Below, in pieces: positions 1 through 7,163 of a stretch of DNA of 34,504 nucleotides. The notes under the pieces were generated by a model. The model was not told the origin of the DNA. It searched no databases and saw only the letters and a list, made by a program, of their open reading frames with translations. The translations under genes and the position numbers were made by a program. Positions within the stretch are counted from its first letter, which is position 1, and each line of letters opens with the position of its first letter. Source of the DNA: Saprospiraceae bacterium (lineage in GTDB: Bacteria; Bacteroidota; Bacteroidia; Chitinophagales; Saprospiraceae); assembly GCA_019634045.1 (NCBI GenBank), contig JAHQWA010000415.1, positions 1 through 34,504 of the forward strand, in the 5' to 3' direction.

Positions 1-2
1 AA

Positions 3-401
3 CAGAACTATTCGTTATGTAGACCTAACGAAAGGTTTGTAGAGGTTCGGTTTGCAAATGACACCCTATTATTCTTCTCTCCCAGTATTACCTATTTGGA
101 TCGAGGGCTACAGATATCCGACCCTACTGGCACCATCGAATTTACCTTTAACGGTGGTTCAGGAATTACTGTAGGGCGCAATGATAGCAACGGCAATTTG
201 ATACAGGTAAGTTCCCATACCAGTTTGATCGGAAAACTAGAAAAGAAAGGGCCAACCGGTGAGATATTATTTGAAATAGATCCGAGTAGCCAGCGCTTTG
301 TCAATCTGGTCGAAGGAAGTGACAGTAAGGGCGTATTAACCGCGACAATCCGGTGGAATGATAACCGCACTGAAATAATCACGATCCGCTTTAGCGTCTA
401 A
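3..401 (+). CDS. C-terminal end of a putative surface/lipoprotein, cut by the window edge
   Basis: The reading frame is open from base 3 to the stop at 399-401, so this is the 3' end of a longer gene that begins before the window. The visible 132 residues are rich in beta-strand-like alternation (for example TGTIEFTFNGG and VLTATIRWNDNRTEIITI) and contain no cysteine-rich or catalytic motif I recognise. A TTG at 96 could be taken as a start, but the upstream codons read smoothly (RFVEVRFANDTLLFF) and fit a continuing beta-rich domain. The ECF sigma factor gene begins only 10 bases after the stop, so the two may share a transcript. Function unknown. Periplasmic or surface location is a guess from composition. 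Confidence 0.6.
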   Translation, partial: QNYSLCRPNERFVEVRFANDTLLFFSPSITYLDRGLQISDPTGTIEFTFNGGSGITVGRNDSNGNLIQVSSHTSLIGKLEKKGPTGEILFEIDPSSQRFVNLVEGSDSKGVLTATIRWNDNRTEIITIRFSV

Positions 402-411
402 GCCCGACTTT

Positions 412-942
412 GTGCAAACTAAAACCCTACAACTATTACAACAACAAGATGCTACCACGCAGAAGCGGGTGTATTATCAGCATTGCGACAGACTCATGAA
501 TGTGATCTTACCCTACTTTGAGTCTGTCGCGGATGCTGAAGAAGTACTGCAGGATACCTTTTTAACCATTTTTGATAAGATAGAAACCTTTAATCCTCAA
601 AGAGGGGCCTTCAAATCCTGGACCCATCGTATTGCCATCAATAAAGCGCTCATGCGGGTGCGTAAAAAGAAACGCATACAATTCACAGATAGAGACTTGA
701 AAGATGTAACGACAGCAGAAGCCACTTCAAATGGTCATTTAGGTAAGGCTGAGATTGAAAGGTATTTAAACACCCTCCCCGAAAAATCAGCCATTGTATT
801 TCGCCTCAAAGTAATCGAAGAGCTAAGTCACCAAGAAATAGCCGAGGTTTTAGAGATCAAGACGGACGCCTCTCGAGCCATATTCTCGCGGGTTAGAAAA
901 AAACTAAGAACGCATTTTCTAAACCCCAAAACTACCTATTGA
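412..942 (+). CDS. ECF-type RNA polymerase sigma factor
   Basis: A 176-residue protein with the two-domain layout of group 4 sigma-70 factors. Region 2 covers about residues 25-85 (ADAEEVLQDTFLTIFDKI, then FKSWTHRIAINKALMRVRKKKR, the usual -10 recognition stretch). Region 4 covers about 118-170 (LPEKSAIVFRLKVIEELSHQEIAEVLEI, then a recognition helix ending RVRKKLR). The start is a GTG at 412; no in-frame ATG gives a full region 2. It lies 10 bases after the preceding gene and 19 bases before a membrane-anchored protein that is a candidate anti-sigma or sensor partner. Such factors direct RNA polymerase to a small regulon in response to envelope signals. The family call is firm; the regulon is unknown. 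Confidence 0.93.
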   Translation: MQTKTLQLLQQQDATTQKRVYYQHCDRLMNVILPYFESVADAEEVLQDTFLTIFDKIETFNPQRGAFKSWTHRIAINKALMRVRKKKRIQFTDRDLKDVTTAEATSNGHLGKAEIERYLNTLPEKSAIVFRLKVIEELSHQEIAEVLEIKTDASRAIFSRVRKKLRTHFLNPKTTY

Positions 943-961
943 TAAGGGCAACAGTAATTCT

Positions 962-2278
962 ATGGAACCATTACAAACAAAAGACTGGGATCGAGATAAA
1001 GTGTGGCTGCAAATCGAAAAAGGCTTGCAGAAGAAACGCCGAAAAAGAGCAGTATGGTTCTGGTGGCTAGGAACCGTCAGCTTAGGCTTGCTTACTTTTT
1101 GCACTTATTTATACTTTAACCACCATACGAATTCAACCCTAGGTCAATTCCCGATTCAATGGGCCGGAACATCCATAGAACAAAGGCTACCAGTAGATAC
1201 CCGTCCCGGGCCAAGCGCTGAAATAGCCGATCTTCCCTCCGCATCCGGAGAGCACCGAGGGAGTGCTGATGCTCAAGTTACCCCCCAGTTTCCTACCCAG
1301 ACTGGCATCAAGCTACAGAACAAGCATTTGACAATGACAGAGGTCGATTCAAGTCACTTTTCACGCCCCGCCCCTACTCTATTGAAAGCATCTGGACCAC
1401 AGCTTGCAGCACAAGAGATTTCTTCTACAAAGGACGTAGCAGGAATGCCCATACTATCCCCACTTGACTTGATCGCACCTTCAATATCCAATCCCCTCAG
1501 GCCCTTATTATTGGGGGCGAATGGACCTATAGTGCCTCCTCCTGTCGCTAGTCCCTGGAAGGTCGGATTCAATAGCACTTGGTCTAGGGGTAAAGCCCGT
1601 CATTATGGGCCTGATACTTGGATCGATGCGAAGGAGATGAGCGAATCCTTTAATTTTGCCGCGACCCATAGCCTTCTATTGGAAAAGAGCTTAGATGACC
1701 ATTGGCATGCCTACCTGGGTATCCAGCATCAATTACTCTTTAACACCTACGATTTCACTACCGAGTCCTTACGTATCCAAACCGTTCCCAATGATTCGGC
1801 CGTAGTGTATCAATTGGATGGGCTAGACGCCATCTATGAACCTGGCACCTTAGAGGAAACCACGACTAATCGCAGATGGATCATCCGCAACAATAAGCAA
1901 GAGCGTTGGTCCATACCTTTCGGGCTTGGCTATAGGTACGAAAAAGGAAGACTAGGTTTTCAAGCCACCCTTGGACTCAATTTTCAATTTTGGCAAGGTT
2001 TCCGTGGTGTAGCCTTGGATGAGGTATCTCGAACGCATGTTCTAAACCAAAGTGAAATCAGTGGTAAATACTATCGCAATCCCTGGCAATTCAATTTCAA
2101 CACTTCCTTCGATTTTAGCTATCCGCTACATCCTAGATATACCTTGCTACTCGGCTTGAACTATCAACAAGACAATTTGATTTCAGTTCGTCAACAAGCT
2201 TATCGATCTACGTATCAACTTTGGGGCCTTTCCATCGGCATGCGAATGCCCATTTCTATCGGCCAACCCAGCCAATAA
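962..2278 (+). CDS. single-span membrane protein with C-terminal beta-barrel-like domain, partner of the ECF sigma factor
   Basis: The 438-residue product starts with a short charged cytoplasmic stretch (about 1-30, KGLQKKRRKRA), followed by one strong hydrophobic helix (about 31-54, VWFWWLGTVSLGLLTFCTYLYF). A Pro/Ser/Thr-rich linker of about 140 residues follows. From about 195 onward there are alternating amphipathic strands with aromatic girdles (YLGIQHQLLFNTYDF, FGLGYRYEKGRLGFQATLGLNFQFW, YTLLLGLNYQQDN) that resemble a Bacteroidota outer-membrane beta-barrel (PorT-like). The order sigma factor then this gene suggests it regulates or senses for the sigma factor. I see no zinc anti-sigma motif. 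The combination of an inner-membrane anchor with barrel-like strands is odd and could span the envelope. Function inferred from context only. Confidence 0.65.
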   Translation: MEPLQTKDWDRDKVWLQIEKGLQKKRRKRAVWFWWLGTVSLGLLTFCTYLYFNHHTNSTLGQFPIQWAGTSIEQRLPVDTRPGPSAEIADLPSASGEHRGSADAQVTPQFPTQTGIKLQNKHLTMTEVDSSHFSRPAPTLLKASGPQLAAQEISSTKDVAGMPILSPLDLIAPSISNPLRPLLLGANGPIVPPPVASPWKVGFNSTWSRGKARHYGPDTWIDAKEMSESFNFAATHSLLLEKSLDDHWHAYLGIQHQLLFNTYDFTTESLRIQTVPNDSAVVYQLDGLDAIYEPGTLEETTTNRRWIIRNNKQERWSIPFGLGYRYEKGRLGFQATLGLNFQFWQGFRGVALDEVSRTHVLNQSEISGKYYRNPWQFNFNTSFDFSYPLHPRYTLLLGLNYQQDNLISVRQQAYRSTYQLWGLSIGMRMPISIGQPSQ

Positions 2279-2382
2279 GGCCATGACTTTTTTGCTAAAC
2301 GTAGTTCATCTTTGGTCTTTAGTTGTACCATTGATACCGGCCTAAGAGTTTATTATTTTCAATCAAGTGTTTGGAAAATAAA

Positions 2383-2414
2383 TTTGGTTTATAAAATAAA
2401 CTAGTTTATATTTG
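2383..2414 (+). promoter_or_regulatory. Bacteroidota-type promoter with overlapping palindromic operator
   Basis: TTTG at 2383-2386 and TATATTTG at 2407-2414 match the Bacteroidota -33/-7 pattern (TTTG and TAnnTTTG) with a 20-base gap. The gap is filled by GTTTAT (2387-2392), four A bases, and the perfect palindrome TAAACTAGTTTA (2397-2408). The palindrome extends to 14 bases, 2396-2409. The ATG of the membrane protein gene follows at 2432. The same GTTTAT-N4-TAAACTAGTTTA arrangement occurs again at 3301-3322. The winged-helix protein encoded at 3003 is the natural candidate binder, which would make this an autoregulated promoter. The sequence identity is seen directly; the regulatory role is inference. 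Confidence 0.7.
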
Positions 2415-2431
2415 GAGTAAATATTCGATAT

Positions 2432-3010
2432 ATGAACTCTGAGCCACTCAGTCCAGAACAAAGTTTAGAATTGATTGCTGAGGTGATCAAAGAAGCCAAA
2501 TACAAATTTGAAGAGAATGGTGTCATCTATTTCATGTGGGGAGCCATTCTAGGATTTGCTGCGCTCCTGCAGTATGGCTTATTGAAAACTGGACAGGAGG
2601 AAATCAGTTACTATGGCTACTTTATCGTGCCCATCGGGGCCCTTATTTCCTGGTACTATTACGCCCGGAAAAAATCAGCCCGCAAAAACCAAGTTAGCAG
2701 CAATATTAGCATCACTTGGGGGATCGTTTCCCTGAACCTGATGATCCTGGGTTTTTTCTTCAACTACGTTTTACAAGAAACCCTCACCCCGCTTATGTTG
2801 ATCTTGATGGGGATTGGCACAACAGTGTCCGGTGGACTCATTAAAAGTCGATTAATTCTCTTTTCAGGCCTTCTCTTAAATGCCGCGGGTTTCCTCTGCT
2901 TTCAATTGAATTGGCTGGAACATCCCTTGGTATTGGGAATCTCTGCAATATTGTTTATCCTTGTTCCAGGTTTGTTACTAATGATTAAGCACAAGGGCAA
3001 CAATGTATAA
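2432..3010 (+). CDS. polytopic membrane protein of unknown function, paired with a winged-helix regulator
   Basis: A 192-residue protein with a soluble N-terminal helix (1-30, SPEQSLELIAEVIKEAKYKF) and about six hydrophobic spans (roughly 32-50, 60-77, 94-112, 118-135, 140-156 and 165-185). No catalytic motif is evident. Its last 8 bases overlap the start of the winged-helix regulator gene, so the two are translationally coupled. Pairs of a small multi-span protein and a MarR/HTH_34-like regulator are common in Bacteroidota and are often thought to sense a membrane or envelope signal, but the substrate is not known. The ATG at 2432 follows a promoter-operator with a short leader of about 20 bases. 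Confidence 0.75.
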   Translation: MNSEPLSPEQSLELIAEVIKEAKYKFEENGVIYFMWGAILGFAALLQYGLLKTGQEEISYYGYFIVPIGALISWYYYARKKSARKNQVSSNISITWGIVSLNLMILGFFFNYVLQETLTPLMLILMGIGTTVSGGLIKSRLILFSGLLLNAAGFLCFQLNWLEHPLVLGISAILFILVPGLLLMIKHKGNNV

Positions 3011-3284
3011 GGACCTCAATCCCATTATTCACTCCCAATTACGATTGGCCATCATCTCATTTCTAGTCGCCAATGGGAAGTCTGATTTTAAGGAGATGAA
3101 AGAAGTGACAAAGGCCACTTCAGGGAACATCAGTGTGCAGTTGAAGAAGCTCGAAGAAGCGGAATACATTCGGATTACTAAAGGTTTTCTAAACAACTAT
3201 CAGCACACCGCCATCGAAATTACCCCAACGGGGATCAAAGCCTTTGAAGAATATGTACAAGCTATTAAAGCCTATTTAAAATAA
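3003..3284 (+). CDS. winged helix-turn-helix transcriptional regulator (HTH_34-like)
   Basis: The 93-residue protein is essentially one winged-helix domain. IIHSQLRLAIISFLVANGKSDFKEMKEVTKATSGNIS forms helices 1-3, with the recognition helix around SGNISVQLKKLEEAEYI. A wing follows (IRITKGFLNNYQHTAIEITPTG) and then a C-terminal helix (FEEYVQAIKAYLK) suited to dimerisation. This matches the small 'winged helix DNA-binding domain' family related to MarR/ArsR. The start overlaps the 3' end of the upstream membrane protein gene by 8 bases. Two copies of a three-half-site motif lie upstream of this operon and of the next gene (3336), so it likely controls both. No ligand-binding domain is visible, so signal input may come through the membrane partner. 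Confidence 0.85.
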   Translation: MYKDLNPIIHSQLRLAIISFLVANGKSDFKEMKEVTKATSGNISVQLKKLEEAEYIRITKGFLNNYQHTAIEITPTGIKAFEEYVQAIKAYLK

Positions 3285-3288
3285 TTTT

Positions 3289-3322
3289 TTTGCCTATTTA
3301 GTTTATTTTTTAAACTAGTTTA
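3289..3322 (+). promoter_or_regulatory. second copy of the three-half-site operator, before the lipoprotein gene
   Basis: GTTTAT (3301-3306), four T bases, then the perfect palindrome TAAACTAGTTTA (3311-3322), identical in half-sites and spacing to the copy at 2387-2408. The four spacer bases differ (AAAA there, TTTT here), so identity is confined to the candidate binding bases. It ends 13 bases before the ATG at 3336. A TTTG at 3289-3292 could act as a -33 element, but the -7 match is weak, so the promoter position is less clear than at the first copy. Confidence 0.65.
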
Positions 3323-3335
3323 CAAACCTCAAATT

Positions 3336-4133
3336 ATGAAAAAATTACTATTGATCTGCCTCTTGTTCTCAGCTTGCCAAGGGAACAGCTCGGAGGCTGA
3401 AATTGCCAGACTTACAAATTACACGACTCATTACGAACTGGTAAATGCAGATCCAAAATTAGCGAATGTCGAAGGTCGCATTTATGATTCATTTGTCCAG
3501 GGAATCATGAGCAATGATACCGAACAAATGGAAGCCATTGGTGAACAGCTGGCACAACTATACCAGGAGCGAAAACACAAATTGATCCAATATTGGCGTG
3601 CGTATCTGCAGTATTATACCGCTATCTACTATGTCCAAGCAGGGGATGAAGCTAAATCGGAGAAGGCCTGCGATCAAGGTATTGCCTGGCTGAAAGCCTT
3701 ATCAGATAAGAATGCGGAAGACTACGCCCTTCTAGCTATGCTACAAGGGTTTGGTATTCAATTCAAGGGTATGCGGGCTATGTTCATTTCAGGAGCCATC
3801 AAGAGAAATCTAAAAAAGGCCCGGGCTTTAGATCCAGATAATGTACGCGTGCAATTTGTCTCAGGTAGCAATGATTACTACACGCCCGCGAAATATGGAG
3901 GAGGAAAAGAAGCAGAGAAGTACCTTTTAAAGGCCATTAGTCTACCCGCCCAAAGAACACCGAATGAAATGTTGCCTTCTTGGGGTTTGCAAGAAGCCTA
4001 TGAAATGTTGATTAAACTCTACATCAAAGCTGAACGGTGGGAAGAGGCCAAGACGCACTTCAATAAGGGTATGGAAGCCTGCCCAAATAGTTATGTGATC
4101 AATCAGTTAGCCTCAAAACTCGTCGGTAAATGA
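3336..4133 (+). CDS. TPR-like lipoprotein
   Basis: The 265-residue product starts with a lipoprotein signal (MKKLLLICLLFSAC, lipobox LFSAC with Cys14 as the lipidated residue). The mature part is all-helical with TPR-like pairs, for example YYVQAGDEAKSEKACDQGIAW and LIKLYIKAERWEEAKTHFNKGMEACPNS. A distinctive YYTPAKYGGGKEAEKYLLKAI stretch lies around 180-200. The gene overlaps the next one by 4 bases (ATGA at 4130-4133), so the lipoprotein and the TonB-dependent receptor are co-translated. The lipoprotein may act at the inner face of the outer membrane as a receptor accessory or a scaffold; its ligand is unknown. It is not a SusD homologue by any motif I can see. Confidence 0.75.
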   Translation: MKKLLLICLLFSACQGNSSEAEIARLTNYTTHYELVNADPKLANVEGRIYDSFVQGIMSNDTEQMEAIGEQLAQLYQERKHKLIQYWRAYLQYYTAIYYVQAGDEAKSEKACDQGIAWLKALSDKNAEDYALLAMLQGFGIQFKGMRAMFISGAIKRNLKKARALDPDNVRVQFVSGSNDYYTPAKYGGGKEAEKYLLKAISLPAQRTPNEMLPSWGLQEAYEMLIKLYIKAERWEEAKTHFNKGMEACPNSYVINQLASKLVGK

Positions 4134-6286
4134 TCAAGTACTTCATCACCATACTGTTAGGGATAAGCTCCCTGCACTTGCCTGCCCAACTGATCTGGAG
4201 TGGGCAAGTGTTGGAGCAAAACGGCAGCCCCATTTTCGCTGCCAATGTTTACCCCAAGCATGCCCCTGAACAAGGCACCATCACGGATTTTGACGGGCGA
4301 TTTCAGTTATCCTTACCCAAGGGGTTTGACACCTTGGTCGTGTCCTACATAGGCTTTGATAGCCAGGTCATTGTCCTCCAAGATCGAGACCCAAAGCAGG
4401 ATATCTATGTAGAACTGAGTAGAGCCGCTCAGTCACTGGCCCTGATCACCATTAAAGGATCCGATCCCATCTCTAGTCAATTCTCAGTGCAAGAATTGAA
4501 CAAGTTGGATATTTACCTGAATCCTGTAGCCCAGGGCGATCCCCTAAAAGCCATCACTCTATTGCCTGCATCAACCACTACCGATGAATCCGCCAACCCC
4601 TCCTTACGCGGTAGTAGCGCCGATCGAACTAGGGTCATCCTGAATGGCGTTCCGATCTACAACCCTGTACGCTCTAGCCAGCTCAACAATCAGGGGTTCT
4701 TCAGCATTTTCAATCCAGAAATAATCGAAAAAATGCAGGTGTATGCGAGCAATCCCCCCCTGATCTACGGCAATAGCAGCGCAGGCTTGGTTGATATACA
4801 GACCAGCCAATCTTTGAGGGGCGATCAACTTCAGCTTTCAACGCACCTAACCGGCCTTGGCCTCTTCTTGGCTAAGCGATTGAAGAAAGATTCAAGTTTT
4901 GTGCAGGCCTACGGAAACTGGCAATTCTCGGACGCCTTTATCGGGATAAACCGGGCCAATATTCCTAGGCTAAAAGGTTTTCGAACGAAAGATTTCGGCT
5001 TGAATTTTCGCTGGCAATTGAGTCCTCGATGGGCCTTCAATTCACTTCATTATGCGATTGATGAAGGCTATGATTTTCTGGCGGCTAGCTTGAGCTTTGA
5101 AGCACTAGCTTCCGCACAAAAGCAGCGATATTTTACTGTCAATAATCTCATTTACAAATCTTTAGGAGGAATATTTAGTATTAATCTAGGGTACAATACT
5201 TCAACTAGCCGATTCACACAGGCAAACCTACGTACACGCAGTGAAACTCAACAGTCTTATCTAGCAGCAAATTATAAGCATCTAGTCTGGCGGGATATCG
5301 TTTGGCAGGTCGGGTTTTCCCTTGACGATCAAACCCAACAAACTCGAGATAGTATTCCTGTTTTCTTCTTTGCTATCGACCCAGAAGCGCCCAGTTACTT
5401 TCAAGCTCGTGACCTGAGTTTACGGCAAATGGAAAGCTACGCTTTTGCCAGTTGGGAGGCCGACCCAGACTGGACTTTCTCCGCAGGCATCAGACTACCA
5501 CTTGCTTTGGATGAGATCGCCCATCCGTACCTTAATTACCAAGCTGCCGCCAGATATCGGTTGCGCGATCAAGACCATCTCCTATTTAGCGCAGGGCAAT
5601 ACCATAGCTTCAGTACGCCCAGTTTTTTCATTCCAAGCTACCAGCTTCTCAAAGCTCAACAATTAGCATTAGAATACCAGTACCAGCAAGAGACCACGGA
5701 TTGGCAAGCTGCGATCTACGCCAAAGAAGAAGAAGGGGAAGTCGGTAGCAATGGGTTGTACACGATGGATCAACTTAGGACCTTTGGCATTGAGGCTTCC
5801 TACCAACAGCAGATGGGTAAACACTGGCAATGGACCGTAGCCAACGCCTTCATTCGGCAACGGATGCGGGTCGATGGAACTAGACATACCGGACCAAGAG
5901 ATTTCGACTACTTTTTCAAGGGTAGCCTACAATATCAGAATCCAAAACTCTTCACGATCGCCTTGACCTACCTGCGTCAGCCGGGCAGCCCATACACACC
6001 GATAGAGGGCAGTGTATTCGTGGACGAGTTAGGAGGATACAAGCCCATATTCAGCACACAATTCAATAGCGCTCGCTTGGGCACTTATAATCGTTTTGAT
6101 TTGAATATCAGTCGCTATTTTCAGTTTGAGCGATACTCCTTAGTGGCGTTTGCCTCCGTAGCCAATATTTTCAATCAGCAAAACGAAAGGGATCTTCTGT
6201 ATGAAGTAGATTATAGTAGCTACGCTTTTGACTACTACCAACTTAGATCCTTCTTTGCGGGTTTGGTATGGCAATGGAATCGATGA
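4130..6286 (+). CDS. TonB-dependent receptor with carboxypeptidase-regulatory-like N-terminal domain
   Basis: The 718-residue protein has a signal peptide (about 1-19, ending LHLPAQ). An Ig-like CarboxypepD_reg domain covers about 22-95 (GQVLEQNGSPIFAANVYP, GTITDFDGRFQLSLP, LVVSYIGFDSQ). A plug domain covers about 115-225 (GDPLKAITLLPASTTTDES, PSLRGSSADRTRVILNGVPIYNP, FSIFNPEIIEKMQVYASNPPLIYGNSSAGLVDIQ). A beta-barrel of aromatic-rich strands runs to the C-terminus. At 718 residues it is shorter than SusC-type receptors, and no SusD partner follows, so a small ligand such as a siderophore, metal complex or vitamin is more likely than a glycan. It is translationally coupled to the upstream lipoprotein. 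The cargo cannot be told from sequence. Confidence 0.88.
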   Translation: MIKYFITILLGISSLHLPAQLIWSGQVLEQNGSPIFAANVYPKHAPEQGTITDFDGRFQLSLPKGFDTLVVSYIGFDSQVIVLQDRDPKQDIYVELSRAAQSLALITIKGSDPISSQFSVQELNKLDIYLNPVAQGDPLKAITLLPASTTTDESANPSLRGSSADRTRVILNGVPIYNPVRSSQLNNQGFFSIFNPEIIEKMQVYASNPPLIYGNSSAGLVDIQTSQSLRGDQLQLSTHLTGLGLFLAKRLKKDSSFVQAYGNWQFSDAFIGINRANIPRLKGFRTKDFGLNFRWQLSPRWAFNSLHYAIDEGYDFLAASLSFEALASAQKQRYFTVNNLIYKSLGGIFSINLGYNTSTSRFTQANLRTRSETQQSYLAANYKHLVWRDIVWQVGFSLDDQTQQTRDSIPVFFFAIDPEAPSYFQARDLSLRQMESYAFASWEADPDWTFSAGIRLPLALDEIAHPYLNYQAAARYRLRDQDHLLFSAGQYHSFSTPSFFIPSYQLLKAQQLALEYQYQQETTDWQAAIYAKEEEGEVGSNGLYTMDQLRTFGIEASYQQQMGKHWQWTVANAFIRQRMRVDGTRHTGPRDFDYFFKGSLQYQNPKLFTIALTYLRQPGSPYTPIEGSVFVDELGGYKPIFSTQFNSARLGTYNRFDLNISRYFQFERYSLVAFASVANIFNQQNERDLLYEVDYSSYAFDYYQLRSFFAGLVWQWNR

Positions 6287-6383
6287 GCATATGAATACAA
6301 TAGGGGTGTCAATAGGATAGTGCAGAGATTCCCTTTGGGTTGGACTCTTCTGTTTCGAAATCAAAAAAATGGGGGGAGGGCTT

Positions 6384-6839
6384 CTAATCTTCGTCTTTCT
6401 TTACATCTGTACCAGGCGGATTGAATAAACCCCAACGATCGACGATGTAGTTCAGCGGATCAAAGGTTCTGATCCACTCCAGGAATAGTACTCTAAATTC
6501 CTCAATTTCCTGTCGCAGTAATTTGAAATACTCTGGTTCTTCAAAGCCGTGGATGGCAAGCCCATTGGTCTGCACGATTAATTCTCTTGCTGCTTTTCGG
6601 ATCAGGGTGGCATTTTCCATGCGGATATCGTAGAGGTCTCCTCCTTCCGCACCAGCAATTTTGGCAGGAATGACATAGGAGTCAGCCATCATGAAATCTT
6701 TGATATCCATCAGCATAGGGTCGTCATCCGGAATCAAGGCGCAGATGGAGTCTACGATTTGGACAATATCCATTGCCTTCTGGTAGATCGGCATCCTTTC
6801 ATATCGCCTAAAGTCAGCAGGTTTATTTTCGTCGTACAT
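6384..6839 (-). CDS. helical protein, possibly a diverged four-helix-bundle (S23/Avd-like) relative
   Basis: A 151-residue, highly acidic, mostly helical protein without signal peptide or membrane span. The N-terminal part (YERMPIYQKAMDIVQIVDSI) and the central stretch (ADSYVIPAKIAGAEGGD, then ENATLIRKAARELIVQTNGL) echo the layout of the S23/four-helix-bundle family. In that family an 'IWKRSRKLVKKVY'-type helix is followed by 'VPSNIAEG' and a helix rich in Ala and Leu. The resemblance is by eye and remote. The Pro-rich tail (PLNYIVDRWGLFNPPGTD) is not part of that fold. It converges with the TonB receptor gene. It has no clear functional link to its neighbours. Confidence 0.6.
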   Translation of the reverse strand: MYDENKPADFRRYERMPIYQKAMDIVQIVDSICALIPDDDPMLMDIKDFMMADSYVIPAKIAGAEGGDLYDIRMENATLIRKAARELIVQTNGLAIHGFEEPEYFKLLRQEIEEFRVLFLEWIRTFDPLNYIVDRWGLFNPPGTDVKKDED

Positions 6840-7163
6840 ATAGGAGCGCTTTGCCTCGAAAGGTGAGTTTTTGCTTTCGAATTATTCTACAATGTAGCCA
6901 AAGTTTCATCCCCTATTTGTAGGGGCTTTCCAAAAATACGGAAAATGTTACTATTAATATTATAAGTAGGGCGACAATAGAAATTCCCGTTTTTCTGCTG
7001 CGCCTTTTGCAGCCAGACTTTGCTAGAAAAAGTCTTATTTAGCCTACAGCTCTCTGGCCGGGCCGGCAGCTGAGTGCTTTTAGCGCCTCGTCCGGCCATC
7101 AAGTGCTCTAGCCAAAGTTGGCCTATTACTAGTGTCACCCTACTTAATTTTTATCCCCCTACA
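6840..7163. other. 324-base intergenic region with hairpins and a GC-rich segment
   Basis: The gap lies between two minus-strand genes. CTACAATGTAG at 6887-6897 is a short palindrome. CCCCTA-TTTG-TAGGGG at 6910-6925 is a perfect 6-bp hairpin without a following T-run. A GC-rich stretch at about 7050-7100 carries GGCCGG (7056-7061) and CCGGCC (7092-7097) in inverted orientation within otherwise AT-rich DNA. An open frame on the minus strand (6887-7138) crosses all of this. Its translation is low-complexity in composition and resembles no family, so I treat it as non-coding. The GC-rich part may be a dispersed intergenic repeat. Confidence 0.45.

Noticed and set aside
4130-6286. SusC of a glycan utilisation locus
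   Set aside because: It is only 718 residues and has no SusD or glycoside hydrolase neighbour; the partner is a TPR-like lipoprotein.
6887-7138. 83-codon open frame on the minus strand
   Set aside because: It crosses hairpins and a GC-rich block, has no family resemblance and no plausible neighbours; treated as non-coding.
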